The position numbers and the translations under genes are program-made. The notes beneath the pieces were generated by a model, which worked only from the letters and a program-made list of their open reading frames with translations, made no database searches and was not told the origin of the DNA. 64,000 nt of DNA from Thermopetrobacter sp964430935 (GTDB taxonomy: Bacteria > Pseudomonadota > Alphaproteobacteria > Rhizobiales > Aestuariivirgaceae): contig CAYSHK010000004.1 of the NCBI GenBank assembly GCA_964430935.1, forward strand, positions 55,951-119,950, read 5' to 3'. Shown one piece after another: positions 35,116-42,544 of this stretch. Position 1 is the first letter of the stretch; every line of letters begins with the position of its first letter.

Positions 35116-36039
35116 ATGCAAGTCTATCTGCCAATAGCCGAGATTTCGGTGAATCTCTATCTGCTGCTGGGGCTCGGGGGCATCGTCGGATTCCTGTCCG
35201 GCATGTTCGGAGTCGGCGGCGGCTTTCTCATGACCCCCATGCTGATGATGATCGGCATTCCGCCGGCGGTCGCGGTGGCCACCGAGGCCAACCAGATCGT
35301 CGCCTCGTCCGTCTCGGGCGCGCTCGCCCAGTACAGGCGCGGCAACGTGGACGTGAAGATGGGGCTCATCCTGCTGGTGGGCGGCATCGTCGGTTCGGTG
35401 ATCGGCGTGCAGATCGTCAAGATCCTGCGCGAGATCGGCCAGGTGGATCTGGTCATCAAGCTGACCTACGTCACCATGCTCAGCATCATCGGCACGATGA
35501 TGTTCATCGAGTCGGTCAACGCCGTGCGCAAGGCGAAGAAGGCCGGCGGCAAGTCCGCTCCGGTCAAGAGACCGGGATCGCACAACTGGGTGCACGGTCT
35601 GCCCTTCCGCATGCGCTTTCCGCGCTCGAAGCTCTACATCTCCGTGATTCCGCCGATCCTGGTGGGTGTCGCCGTGGGTCTGCTGGCCGCCCTGATGGGC
35701 GTGGGCGGCGGTTTCATCATGGTTCCCGCCATGATCTATCTGCTCCGCATGCCCACCGGCGTGGTGGTCGGCACGTCGCTCTTCCAGATCGGTTTCGTGA
35801 CCATCCTGACCACCATCCTCAATTCCGTCCAGAACCAGACGGTGGACGTCATGCTGGCGCTGATCCTGATGTCTTCGGCCGTGATCGGAGCGCAGATCGG
35901 CGCCAAGGTGGGGGCCAAGCTGCCCGGCGAGCAGCTGCGCGTGCTGCTGGCCCTGATGGTGCTGGCCATGTGCGTCAAGCTGGCCTGGGGCCTGATCGCA
36001 ACGCCGTCCGAACTCTTCTCCTTCGCGGGAGGGCACTGA
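35116..36039 (+). CDS. Sulfite exporter TauE/SafE family (TSUP) permease
   Basis: 307 residues from ATG 35116 (GGAG site). Two homologous halves, each with the TSUP signature: GFLSGMFGVGGGFLMTPML near the N-terminus and GLLAALMGVGGGFIMVPAM in the middle. About eight membrane segments are separated by a basic cytoplasmic loop (about 138-175). Members move sulfite, sulfoacetate or related anions out of the cell. With a sulfite-producing Dsr pathway 5 kb away, sulfite export is the natural inference. Followed after 1 base by its usual partner. Confidence 0.9.
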   Translation: MQVYLPIAEISVNLYLLLGLGGIVGFLSGMFGVGGGFLMTPMLMMIGIPPAVAVATEANQIVASSVSGALAQYRRGNVDVKMGLILLVGGIVGSVIGVQIVKILREIGQVDLVIKLTYVTMLSIIGTMMFIESVNAVRKAKKAGGKSAPVKRPGSHNWVHGLPFRMRFPRSKLYISVIPPILVGVAVGLLAALMGVGGGFIMVPAMIYLLRMPTGVVVGTSLFQIGFVTILTTILNSVQNQTVDVMLALILMSSAVIGAQIGAKVGAKLPGEQLRVLLALMVLAMCVKLAWGLIATPSELFSFAGGH

Positions 36040-36040
36040 C

Positions 36041-36862
36041 ATGAAACGGATCAGCAGAAACCTCGTCGCGGCCGTAGCGCTCGTCGTCTCCGCTCTTGTT
36101 CCGGCGGCCGCCCAGGAGAACGGCGCGGAGCGGGCCCGCACGTCGCCCCCGAAACCCAGGGTCGTGGCCGATCTGTCCACCCATACGGTGGCGATCAAGA
36201 CCGATTTCGCCGGCACCCGCGTGATGCTATTCGGTGCGCTGGTGGGATCCGAGGAGGAGGGGAAGGAGCGTCCCGATCTCATCATCGTGGTGCGGGGCCC
36301 CTCCAAGGTCTACAAGCTGCACCGCAAGAAGCGCGTCGGGCCCATCTGGATCAATTCCAACGAGCGCATCTTCCGTGCCGCTCCGGGATACTACGCCCTG
36401 CTTTCCACGCGTATCATGGACGACATTGCGTCGCCGGAGAAGCGCCGCGCCCGCGGCATCGGCTTCGATGCCCTCAAGGACCATCTCATGGCCACGGGCG
36501 AGGGCTTCCGCGACCTGAAGGAGGCCGAGGAGTACGCCGACGCCTTCATCCGCCTGATGCGCGGCAAGGGGCTCTACCGCACCAACGACAACGGCGTGAA
36601 CTTCTCCGGTCCCTATCTCTTCCGCGCCACGTTCGACCTTCCGGCCAACGTTCCCCTCGGCAGGTACGAGGCCGACGTCTATCTGTGGCGGGGAGGCCGT
36701 CTTCTCGGCAAATTCAGCTCTAAACTGGAGATCGAGAAGCGTGGCTTCGAGCGCTTCGTCTATGAGGTCGCGCACAAACAGCCCTTGCTGTACGGTATCG
36801 CGGCGGTCATTATCGCCATAGCCGCCGGTTTCGCCGCTGCGGCTGCGTTCCGCAAATCTTGA
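36041..36862 (+). CDS. PF09608/TIGR02186 putative transmembrane protein
   Basis: 273 residues. Signal peptide (about 1-24, ending VPAAAQ), an extracytoplasmic domain, and one C-terminal membrane helix (about 247-268). The sequence PDLIIVVRGPSKVYKLHRKKR and IRLMRGKGLY match the alphaproteobacterial Alph_Pro_TM family. It starts 1 base after the exporter stop; the two are habitually paired. It probably assists the permease on the periplasmic side. Confidence 0.88.
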   Translation: MKRISRNLVAAVALVVSALVPAAAQENGAERARTSPPKPRVVADLSTHTVAIKTDFAGTRVMLFGALVGSEEEGKERPDLIIVVRGPSKVYKLHRKKRVGPIWINSNERIFRAAPGYYALLSTRIMDDIASPEKRRARGIGFDALKDHLMATGEGFRDLKEAEEYADAFIRLMRGKGLYRTNDNGVNFSGPYLFRATFDLPANVPLGRYEADVYLWRGGRLLGKFSSKLEIEKRGFERFVYEVAHKQPLLYGIAAVIIAIAAGFAAAAAFRKS

Positions 36863-36875
36863 GGGGAGGCGGGTC

Positions 36876-37382
36876 ATGCCTGATCGGACCAAGAGAAAGG
36901 TTCGCGAGGAGGGACATGTCAGGAAGTTCCTCGTCGTTCTTGACGAGACGCCGGAGTGCGAGAAGGCCGTCTATTTCGGCGCCGCCCGCGCCCGCAGCAC
37001 GGGGTCCATGCTGACCATGCTCTACGTCGTCGAGCCGGAGGGGTTCGCGCACTGGCTCGCGGTGGAGGAGCTGGCCCGCGAGGAGGGGGAGCAGAAGGCC
37101 CGCGCCCTGTTCCGCCTCTACCGGCAGAAGCTGGACAAGTGGGGCTTCGACGACCTTCCGGTGGAAGAGGTGATCCGCCATGGCGGCAAGTGCGAGCAGA
37201 TCCGCGAGCTGGAGAACGAGGATCCGGACATCTCCTTCCTGGTTCTGGGCGCCTCCACCTCCAAGGAGGGGCCGGGACGGCTGGTCACGAACCTGATCAC
37301 CAAGGGCGCGGCCGGCTTCCCGACGCCCATCGTCATCATTCCCGGCGACATGACGTTCGAGGAGATCGACGCGCTCGTCTGA
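36876..37382 (+). CDS. Universal stress protein family
   Basis: 168 residues. A single Usp domain beginning at RKFLVVLDETPECEKAVYFG (about 16-35) and ending in PTPIVIIPGD. The nucleotide-binding loop is degenerate: the G-2X-G-9X-G(S/T) pattern appears as GASTSKEGPGRLVTN. It follows the PF09608 gene by 13 bases and likely belongs to the exporter operon. Confidence 0.88.
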   Translation: MPDRTKRKVREEGHVRKFLVVLDETPECEKAVYFGAARARSTGSMLTMLYVVEPEGFAHWLAVEELAREEGEQKARALFRLYRQKLDKWGFDDLPVEEVIRHGGKCEQIRELENEDPDISFLVLGASTSKEGPGRLVTNLITKGAAGFPTPIVIIPGDMTFEEIDALV

Positions 37383-37392
37383 TGTGCACGCG

Positions 37393-37599
37393 ATGGCTGA
37401 CGGACGCGACAACGGGGGCCGTGGCGGTGGAACGCCGCTGTGGCCCTTTGCCCTCGTCGGTCTGGCCGGCGCCGTCTACGTGGGCGTCCAGCTGGCCGTG
37501 AACGTCTGGAAGTCCTGGCTTCTGGCCGGTTCGATCGTCGCCGCGGGCATGGCGCTGTTCTGGGCCATATGGCCCGGCGGCGGGGAGTCGGACGACTGA
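37393..37599 (+). CDS. Mini membrane protein 1, unknown
   Basis: 68 residues (a GTG nine bases earlier is possible). A Gly-rich N-terminus, then two hydrophobic helices (LWPFALVGLAGAVYVGVQLA and SWLLAGSIVAAGMALFWAIW) and an acidic end. It sits 10 bases after the Usp gene. No family recognised. Confidence 0.6.
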   Translation: MADGRDNGGRGGGTPLWPFALVGLAGAVYVGVQLAVNVWKSWLLAGSIVAAGMALFWAIWPGGGESDD

Positions 37600-37650
37600 C
37601 GATGCGCCGGCGGCGCGCCCGTGCCGCGGCGGAGGGAGGACGGGGGCGTC

Positions 37651-37836
37651 ATGGGCAGGACGGAAAGGCTGATCGTCACGTTCGCCGTTCTGGCGGTTCT
37701 CATGGAGATCCTGCTCGTGGCCGCGCGCATCCTGCTGCCCGATGCGGGCCTGCCCCTTCTCGTGGGCGCGGTTCTCGCCGTCATGGCGGGACTTGGCTTC
37801 GTTCTGTGGCGGATCCTGCCGCGGGACGGGAAATGA
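37651..37836 (+). CDS. Mini membrane protein 2, unknown
   Basis: 61 residues from ATG 37651, which has a strong GGAGGGAGGA site. Two hydrophobic helices (LIVTFAVLAVLMEILLVAA and LPLLVGAVLAVMAGLGFVLW). It is probably the last gene of the exporter operon and converges with cysG. No family recognised. Confidence 0.55.
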   Translation: MGRTERLIVTFAVLAVLMEILLVAARILLPDAGLPLLVGAVLAVMAGLGFVLWRILPRDGK

Positions 37837-37869
37837 GCGCGGAACGGGGGCGGGCGTTCCGCCGTCCGT

Positions 37870-39312
37870 TCAGAGGGTTCCGGTGAAGCGGCCCTCGGGC
37901 CGGACGTCCCCGGTGTTTTCCTCCGGCAGGTACCAGGACAGCTTGTCCCGCAGCGTCACCACGGTTCCGATGATGATCATGGCCGGACCCGTGAAGCCCG
38001 CCTCGCGCACCTTTTCCGCGATGTCGGCCACGGTGCCGGTGACGACGCGCTGCCCGGGGCGCGTTCCCTTCTCCACCACGGCGACCGGCATCTCCGGCTC
38101 CACCCCGTGCGCCATGAAGGCGGCGGTGAGCTCCGGCAGGATGCGCAGGCCCATGTAGACGGCCACCGTCTGGCGCGGCCGGACGATCTGCTTCCAGTCC
38201 AGATCGACGATGCCGTTGCGCCCGTGGGCGGTGACGAAGAGGCAGCTCTGGGCGTGGTCCCTGTGGGTGAGGGGGATGCCGGCGTATGCGGAACACCCGG
38301 AGGCCGCCGTGACCCCCGGCACGACCTGGAACGGGATGCATTCCTCCGCCAGACGTTCGATCTCCTCCCCGCCGCGTCCGAAGATGAAGGGATCGCCGCC
38401 CTTCAGGCGCAGCACCCGCTTGCCCTCCCTGGCGAGCCGCACCAGCATCTCGGAAATGGATTCCTGCGGCAGGGTGTGGTCGTCCGGGCGCTTGCCGACG
38501 TAGATGCGTTCCGCCTCCCTGCGGACCAGGTTCAGGATGCCGTCGCCGATGAGCCGGTCGTAGAGCACGACGTCGGCCTTCTGCATCAGGCGCAGGGCCT
38601 TGAAGGTGATGAGGTCCGGATCCCCGGGGCCCGCGCCGACCAGATAGACTTCCCCCGCGACGCCGGAACGCTCCTCCGCCTCGGCGGCTTCCAGTTCGCG
38701 TTCCATGAGGGTTTCCGCGGCCTGCTCGTCGCCGGCGAAGACGAGGGAGGCCATGGGGCCGTCGAGGGTGCGCTCCCAGAAGCGGCGACGGTTCTCCGGA
38801 TTCTTCAGCCGCGCCATCACGCGGTCGCGGAAATCGCCCGCGAAACGGGCGAGACGGCCGTAGGCGGAAGGCAGCATGGTCTCCAGCTTCGCCCGGATCA
38901 TGCGGGCGAGGATGGGCGATGCGCCGGAGGAGGAGACCGCCACCACCATGGGCGAGCGGTCCACTATGGAGGGCATGATGAAATCGCACAGCTCCGGACG
39001 GTCGGCGACGTTCACCGGCACGCCGGCCGCGCGCGCCATCTCCGCCACCCTCCGGTCGTCCTCCTCGTCGCGGCAGGCGGCGTAGGCGAGGGCGGCGCCC
39101 TCGAAGTCCTCCGGGCGGGGACAGCGCGGCACGTGCTCCAGCCGCGGATGCCCGAGGATGTCGCGGAAATCGTCGCCCAGCTCCTCGGCGAACGCCTTCA
39201 CGAAGGCCCCGGCGCGCAGGGCGATCTCGCAGCGGCGCGCGGCCACGGTGCCGCCGCCGGCCACGACGACCGTGCGTTCGGAAACGTCCCGGAAGATGGG
39301 CAGATAGTCCAT
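37870..39312 (-). CDS. cysG: Siroheme synthase CysG (uroporphyrinogen methyltransferase/dehydrogenase/ferrochelatase)
   Basis: 480 residues, the trifunctional length. The N-terminal Met8-like half has the NAD loop VVVAGGGTVAARRCEIALRA; the C-terminal SUMT half has VYLVGAGPGDPDLITFKALR and VVPGVTAASGCSAYAGIPLT. It makes siroheme, the cofactor of DsrAB, which are encoded 2 kb away. It is last in a minus-strand group with the dioxygenase and two small genes. No assimilatory sulfite reductase is in view, so its main client here should be DsrAB. Confidence 0.95.
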   Translation of the reverse strand: MDYLPIFRDVSERTVVVAGGGTVAARRCEIALRAGAFVKAFAEELGDDFRDILGHPRLEHVPRCPRPEDFEGAALAYAACRDEEDDRRVAEMARAAGVPVNVADRPELCDFIMPSIVDRSPMVVAVSSSGASPILARMIRAKLETMLPSAYGRLARFAGDFRDRVMARLKNPENRRRFWERTLDGPMASLVFAGDEQAAETLMERELEAAEAEERSGVAGEVYLVGAGPGDPDLITFKALRLMQKADVVLYDRLIGDGILNLVRREAERIYVGKRPDDHTLPQESISEMLVRLAREGKRVLRLKGGDPFIFGRGGEEIERLAEECIPFQVVPGVTAASGCSAYAGIPLTHRDHAQSCLFVTAHGRNGIVDLDWKQIVRPRQTVAVYMGLRILPELTAAFMAHGVEPEMPVAVVEKGTRPGQRVVTGTVADIAEKVREAGFTGPAMIIIGTVVTLRDKLSWYLPEENTGDVRPEGRFTGTL

Positions 39313-39342
39313 GGAAGGCCGCCTTCCCGCAAAGTTGCGCCG

Positions 39343-39567
39343 TCAGGAGGTCTTCTTATCCACCGCATCCGCCCATTCTGTAAAGAGGGCGGCGAGACGG
39401 CGGGCGTCCTCCACGTCCAGTCCGATCTGGGTGATGCGCTTGCCCTCCCTGTAGGTGAGGCGCAGGAAGTGTACATCGTTTCCGGCGTCCACCGCCTCCA
39501 CCTTCAGTTCGCGGCGGAAGGCGGTGACGAATTCGGAAAGGGTCCTGACCTTCTCGTCGGGTGTCAT
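39343..39567 (-). CDS. Small conserved-looking protein of the dsr flank, unknown (a)
   Basis: 74 residues. Mixed alpha/beta composition with a central HFLRLTYREGKRITQIGLDV segment; soluble and lacking cysteines. It overlaps the preceding gene by 4 bases (ATGA) and is followed by cysG 30 bases later. I do not recognise it. Its tight packing between a dioxygenase and siroheme synthase suggests a role in sulfur metabolism. Confidence 0.7.
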   Translation of the reverse strand: MTPDEKVRTLSEFVTAFRRELKVEAVDAGNDVHFLRLTYREGKRITQIGLDVEDARRLAALFTEWADAVDKKTS

Positions 39568-39803
39568 CGGTCCTCGCCCTCCTTCCCCTCCATCTCCTGG
39601 CGGATCTTCTGGGTCCGGTCGCCCCAGTAGAAGGCGGTTTCCAGCTCCATGTGCCAGTTCTTGGGCGTGTCCTCGTAGTCGGGCTTGACGTCGAACTCCA
39701 GGAACACCTCGCCGGACTTGCCGACGAGAACGACCAGCTCGCGCAGCTCGTCGAAGCTCTCGAACTGCGGGTTGGCGATCATGAGTTCGGAAACCTTCAC
39801 CAT
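39564..39803 (-). CDS. Small acidic protein of the dsr flank, unknown (b)
   Basis: 79 residues, acidic, soluble, lacking cysteines. Segments such as LVVLVGKSGEVFLEFDVKPD suggest a small beta-rich fold. It begins 13 bases after the dioxygenase stop and overlaps the next small gene. No family recognised. Confidence 0.7.
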   Translation of the reverse strand: MVKVSELMIANPQFESFDELRELVVLVGKSGEVFLEFDVKPDYEDTPKNWHMELETAFYWGDRTQKIRQEMEGKEGEDR

Positions 39804-39816
39804 CTTCTCGTCTCTC

Positions 39817-40782
39817 CTATGCGGCCCGTTTCAGGCCGGTGTCCATGATGCGGTTGGAATATCTCGAGCGGTACATCAGCCTGCCGCGCCCCGGCTCCTC
39901 CCAGTCGGTGAAGGCGGTCCGCGTGTGCAGAACGTTGTTGCAGATCAGGCCCTGCCCCGGCTCCATGCGGTGGCGGAACAGGAAGGGCTCGTCGTCGCCG
40001 CGCAGCAGCTCGCGGAGGAAGGCCACGGCCTCGCGGGTGGCGGGATCGTCCCGCCAGGCGATGTTGCGGGAGCGTTCCGTATAGCGCATCTGCAGCGCGC
40101 CCGTGTCCTCGTCCACCCAGAAGACGGGTCCGCGGGATTCCGGGCGCATCCGGCCGTCCTCCTCCACGAATTCGGGAATGGTCATGGCGTCCGGAGCCAT
40201 CAGCGCGCGGATGTATTCGGGGTTCTCGTCGCGAAGCCGGATGTAGGCGATCTCCGGGTCGAGCAGCTCGTTGACGCCGCCCTCGCGGCCCTGGCGGGCG
40301 CAGTGCAGGGTCATGGAGCGGATCACCGGCGCGCCGGGATAGCCGAACTTGTAGTAGCCGTCCGTATGCCACAGGATGCGGCGGGTGGTGTAGGGGATGA
40401 AACCGGAGCGCGGCCGCTGGGTGCCGTCCACCACCTCGATGGCCACCACCGCCTCCTCGTCCATGGAGCGGTGGTCCTCCACCGCGGTCATGCCGAAGTG
40501 GGCGGCGAAGCTGCGCAGGGCGCGTTCCAGTTCCTGTCCGGAGCGGCCGGACCGGTCCCCGGTATCGTACACGGCCATGTTGGCGCGGCGGCAGAGATCG
40601 AGGATGCGGGCCTTTTCCTCCGCCGAGGGCGAGGCCAGGTCGGAGAGGGGTACCACGAGGTCGGCGACGCTGCGCGGATGGCTCTCGAGCTTCCACTTCC
40701 GCCAGTCGTGGTATGCCTCGGCGTCGTCGAGGCAGAAGGGGCCGGAAGCGGGCATGGCTGGCGTATGGATCGTCGTGGTCAT
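39817..40782 (-). CDS. TauD/TfdA-like Fe(II)/2-oxoglutarate dioxygenase
   Basis: 321 residues from ATG 40782; the longer reading to 41034 crosses the intergenic region. The facial triad is visible: H139-x-D141 in LWHTDGYYKFG and H286 in NNVLHTRTAF. Arg residues in GRGRLMYRSRY (301-307) should bind 2-oxoglutarate. The family includes taurine dioxygenase (sulfonate to sulfite plus aldehyde) and gamma-butyrobetaine hydroxylase. Its neighbours, siroheme synthase and dsrAB, make a sulfonate or other organosulfur substrate attractive, but sequence alone does not settle it. Confidence 0.82.
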   Translation of the reverse strand: MTTTIHTPAMPASGPFCLDDAEAYHDWRKWKLESHPRSVADLVVPLSDLASPSAEEKARILDLCRRANMAVYDTGDRSGRSGQELERALRSFAAHFGMTAVEDHRSMDEEAVVAIEVVDGTQRPRSGFIPYTTRRILWHTDGYYKFGYPGAPVIRSMTLHCARQGREGGVNELLDPEIAYIRLRDENPEYIRALMAPDAMTIPEFVEEDGRMRPESRGPVFWVDEDTGALQMRYTERSRNIAWRDDPATREAVAFLRELLRGDDEPFLFRHRMEPGQGLICNNVLHTRTAFTDWEEPGRGRLMYRSRYSNRIMDTGLKRAA

Positions 40783-40967
40783 GGGCGTTTCCCGGGAGTT
40801 CTCTGGGGTGCCGCGGCGGTGCGCCCGGCGCCCTCCGTTGCGTTTATGTGGGGACCGCGGACGAATCGGAAAACCCGGATGCGCATGCTTTTCGCAGTCC
40901 GGGAAGCGGGTGTCCACGGCATTCTGGTTATAGGGAATCCGACTTTTTTTGTAAATTATCGAATACG

Positions 40968-40981
40968 CATATTGGAATATG
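40968..40981 (+). promoter_or_regulatory. Putative operator, copy 2 (CATATT-GG-AATATG)
   Basis: A perfect inverted repeat with 6-bp arms, overlapping the -35 box of the presumed dsr promoter. The placement suits a repressor. It matches copy 1 before the exporter operon. Confidence 0.5.
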
Positions 40982-41001
40982 AGAATTCTATGTGCTATAG
41001 A
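40972..41001 (+). promoter_or_regulatory. Putative sigma-70 promoter of the dsr operon
   Basis: TTGGAA (40972-40977), an 18-base spacer, TATAGA (40996-41001). This would give a leader of about 200 bases before dsrA. Confidence 0.45.
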
Positions 41002-41206
41002 GCCGCCTGTCGGTTCCGCCCTACGGCAAGACACGCTGCGCTGAGTGGCCTGGGGAAAGGCCCTGATGGTAACATGCCGGCGCTTGAGGCAAAGCGACAG
41101 GCACCGTTCTGGATTTCAGCGTTGAGAAAGTCCTGTGCGGGGGAACCGGCCAAGCGATTTCAGGATTTCCGGTTGCCGCCAGGCCAACTTGAAGAGGGAG
41201 TGACAG

Positions 41207-42469
41207 ATGGCGAACAACGATTTCAAGCCGCATCCTACGCCGAAGCTGGATGAGCTGGAGAAGGGCCCGTGGCCTTCCTTCGTCACCGGCCTGAAGCGGC
41301 TGCGTGATTCCGGCAAGCGCTATGCGCCCATTGCCAACGACCTGCTCGGCCAGCTCGAGCATTCCTACGAGGAGAGGCTGGGCTTCTGGAAGGGTGGCGC
41401 CATTTCGGTGATCGGCTATGGCGCGGGCGTCATTCCGCGTTTCTCGGAAGTGGCCGACAAGTTCCCGGCCTCTGCCGAATTCCACACCCTGCGCATCATC
41501 CCGCCGGCCGGCTATCACTACACCACCGAGGTGCTGCGCAAGATGTGCGACGTGTGGGAGGAGTACGGCTCCGGCCTCATCGCCTTCCACGGCCAGTCCG
41601 GCGACATCATGTTCCAGGGCGTGAGCTCCGAGAACACCCAGATCGCCTTCGACAAGCTCAACGAGATGGGTTTCGACATGGGTGGAGCCGGTCCCGACCT
41701 GCGGACCTCCATGAACTGCGTCGGTCACGCGCGCTGCGAGATGTCGTGCTACGACGAGATCGCGGTGCACCGCGCGGTGATCAACGAGTATCTCGACGAG
41801 ATGCACCGTCCGGCGCTGCCCTACAAGTTCAAGTTCAAGTTCTCCGGCTGCCCGAACGACTGCGTGAACGCCATCCATCGTGCCGACATGGCGGTTATCG
41901 GCACCTGGCGCGACGACATGAAGGTCGACCAGGACAAGGTCAAGGAGTACGTCGAGGAGCTCGGCCGCGACTACATCATCGAGCACGTCGTCGGCATGTG
42001 CCCGACCAAGGCGCTGAAGCTGCGCGAGGACGACACGCTCGAGGTGGACAACAAGGCCTGCGTGCGCTGCATGCACTGCCTGAACGTGATGAACAAGGCC
42101 CTTTCGCCCGGCGACGACAAGGGTGCCGTGATCCTCATCGGCGGCAAGCGCACGCTGAAGATCGGCGACCTGATGGGCACGGTCATCAAGCCCTTCATCA
42201 AGCTGGAGACCGAGGAGGACATCGAGGCCTTCGTCGAATTCGCCGGCGAGGTGATCGACTTCTTCGCCGAGAACGCCCTGGAGCACGAGCGCACCGGCGA
42301 GATGATCGACCGCATCGGTCTGCCGGCGTTCCTCGAGGGCATCGGCGTGGATCCGGATCCGAACATGGTCCTGCATCCGCGTCAGGTCTCCTACGTGCGC
42401 ACCGACGACTTCCAGGACGAGCTGGAGCGCATGCGCGCCAAGAAGGCCGGCAAGGAGGCCGCCGAGTAA
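41207..42469 (+). CDS. dsrA: Dissimilatory sulfite reductase alpha subunit DsrA (oxidative type)
   Basis: 420 residues. With DsrB it forms the cytoplasmic siroheme enzyme; in sulfur oxidisers it runs in reverse, releasing sulfite from DsrC-bound sulfur. The siroheme-[4Fe-4S] ligands C-x5-C (171, 177) and C-x3-C (215, 219) are in MNCVGHARCEM and FSGCPNDCVNA. An inserted ferredoxin domain has C265 and C285-x2-C-x2-C (ACVRCMHCLNVM). A GAGGGAG site precedes the ATG. It is the first gene of the operon; a 12-bp hairpin follows it. Confidence 0.97.
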   Translation: MANNDFKPHPTPKLDELEKGPWPSFVTGLKRLRDSGKRYAPIANDLLGQLEHSYEERLGFWKGGAISVIGYGAGVIPRFSEVADKFPASAEFHTLRIIPPAGYHYTTEVLRKMCDVWEEYGSGLIAFHGQSGDIMFQGVSSENTQIAFDKLNEMGFDMGGAGPDLRTSMNCVGHARCEMSCYDEIAVHRAVINEYLDEMHRPALPYKFKFKFSGCPNDCVNAIHRADMAVIGTWRDDMKVDQDKVKEYVEELGRDYIIEHVVGMCPTKALKLREDDTLEVDNKACVRCMHCLNVMNKALSPGDDKGAVILIGGKRTLKIGDLMGTVIKPFIKLETEEDIEAFVEFAGEVIDFFAENALEHERTGEMIDRIGLPAFLEGIGVDPDPNMVLHPRQVSYVRTDDFQDELERMRAKKAGKEAAE

Positions 42470-42486
42470 GGACGGCAGGACATTTT

Positions 42487-42513
42487 CGCCGGGCGCGGCA
42501 GCCGCGCCCGGCG
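42487..42513 (+). terminator. Intercistronic hairpin dsrA-dsrB
   Basis: A 12-bp perfect stem CGCCGGGCGCGG / CCGCGCCCGGCG with a CAG loop, 18 bases after the dsrA stop. No T-tract follows, so it is more likely an mRNA stabilising or processing structure than a terminator. Confidence 0.6.
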
Positions 42514-42544
42514 CATCCAACGTGTTTGAACTGGAGGGAAGAGA

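Larger units (their letters stand above)
40783..41206. other. Control region between the dioxygenase and dsrA
   Basis: 424 bases between divergent operons. The central 60 bases (about 40945-41005) are markedly AT-rich against a GC-rich background and contain an inverted repeat and a promoter-like pair. The remainder shows no convincing coding on either strand. Confidence 0.7.

Noticed and set aside
39685..41253. A 522-codon plus-strand frame across the dioxygenase and into dsrA
   Set aside because: It crosses the AT-rich control region and a real gene start, and encodes no recognisable domain.
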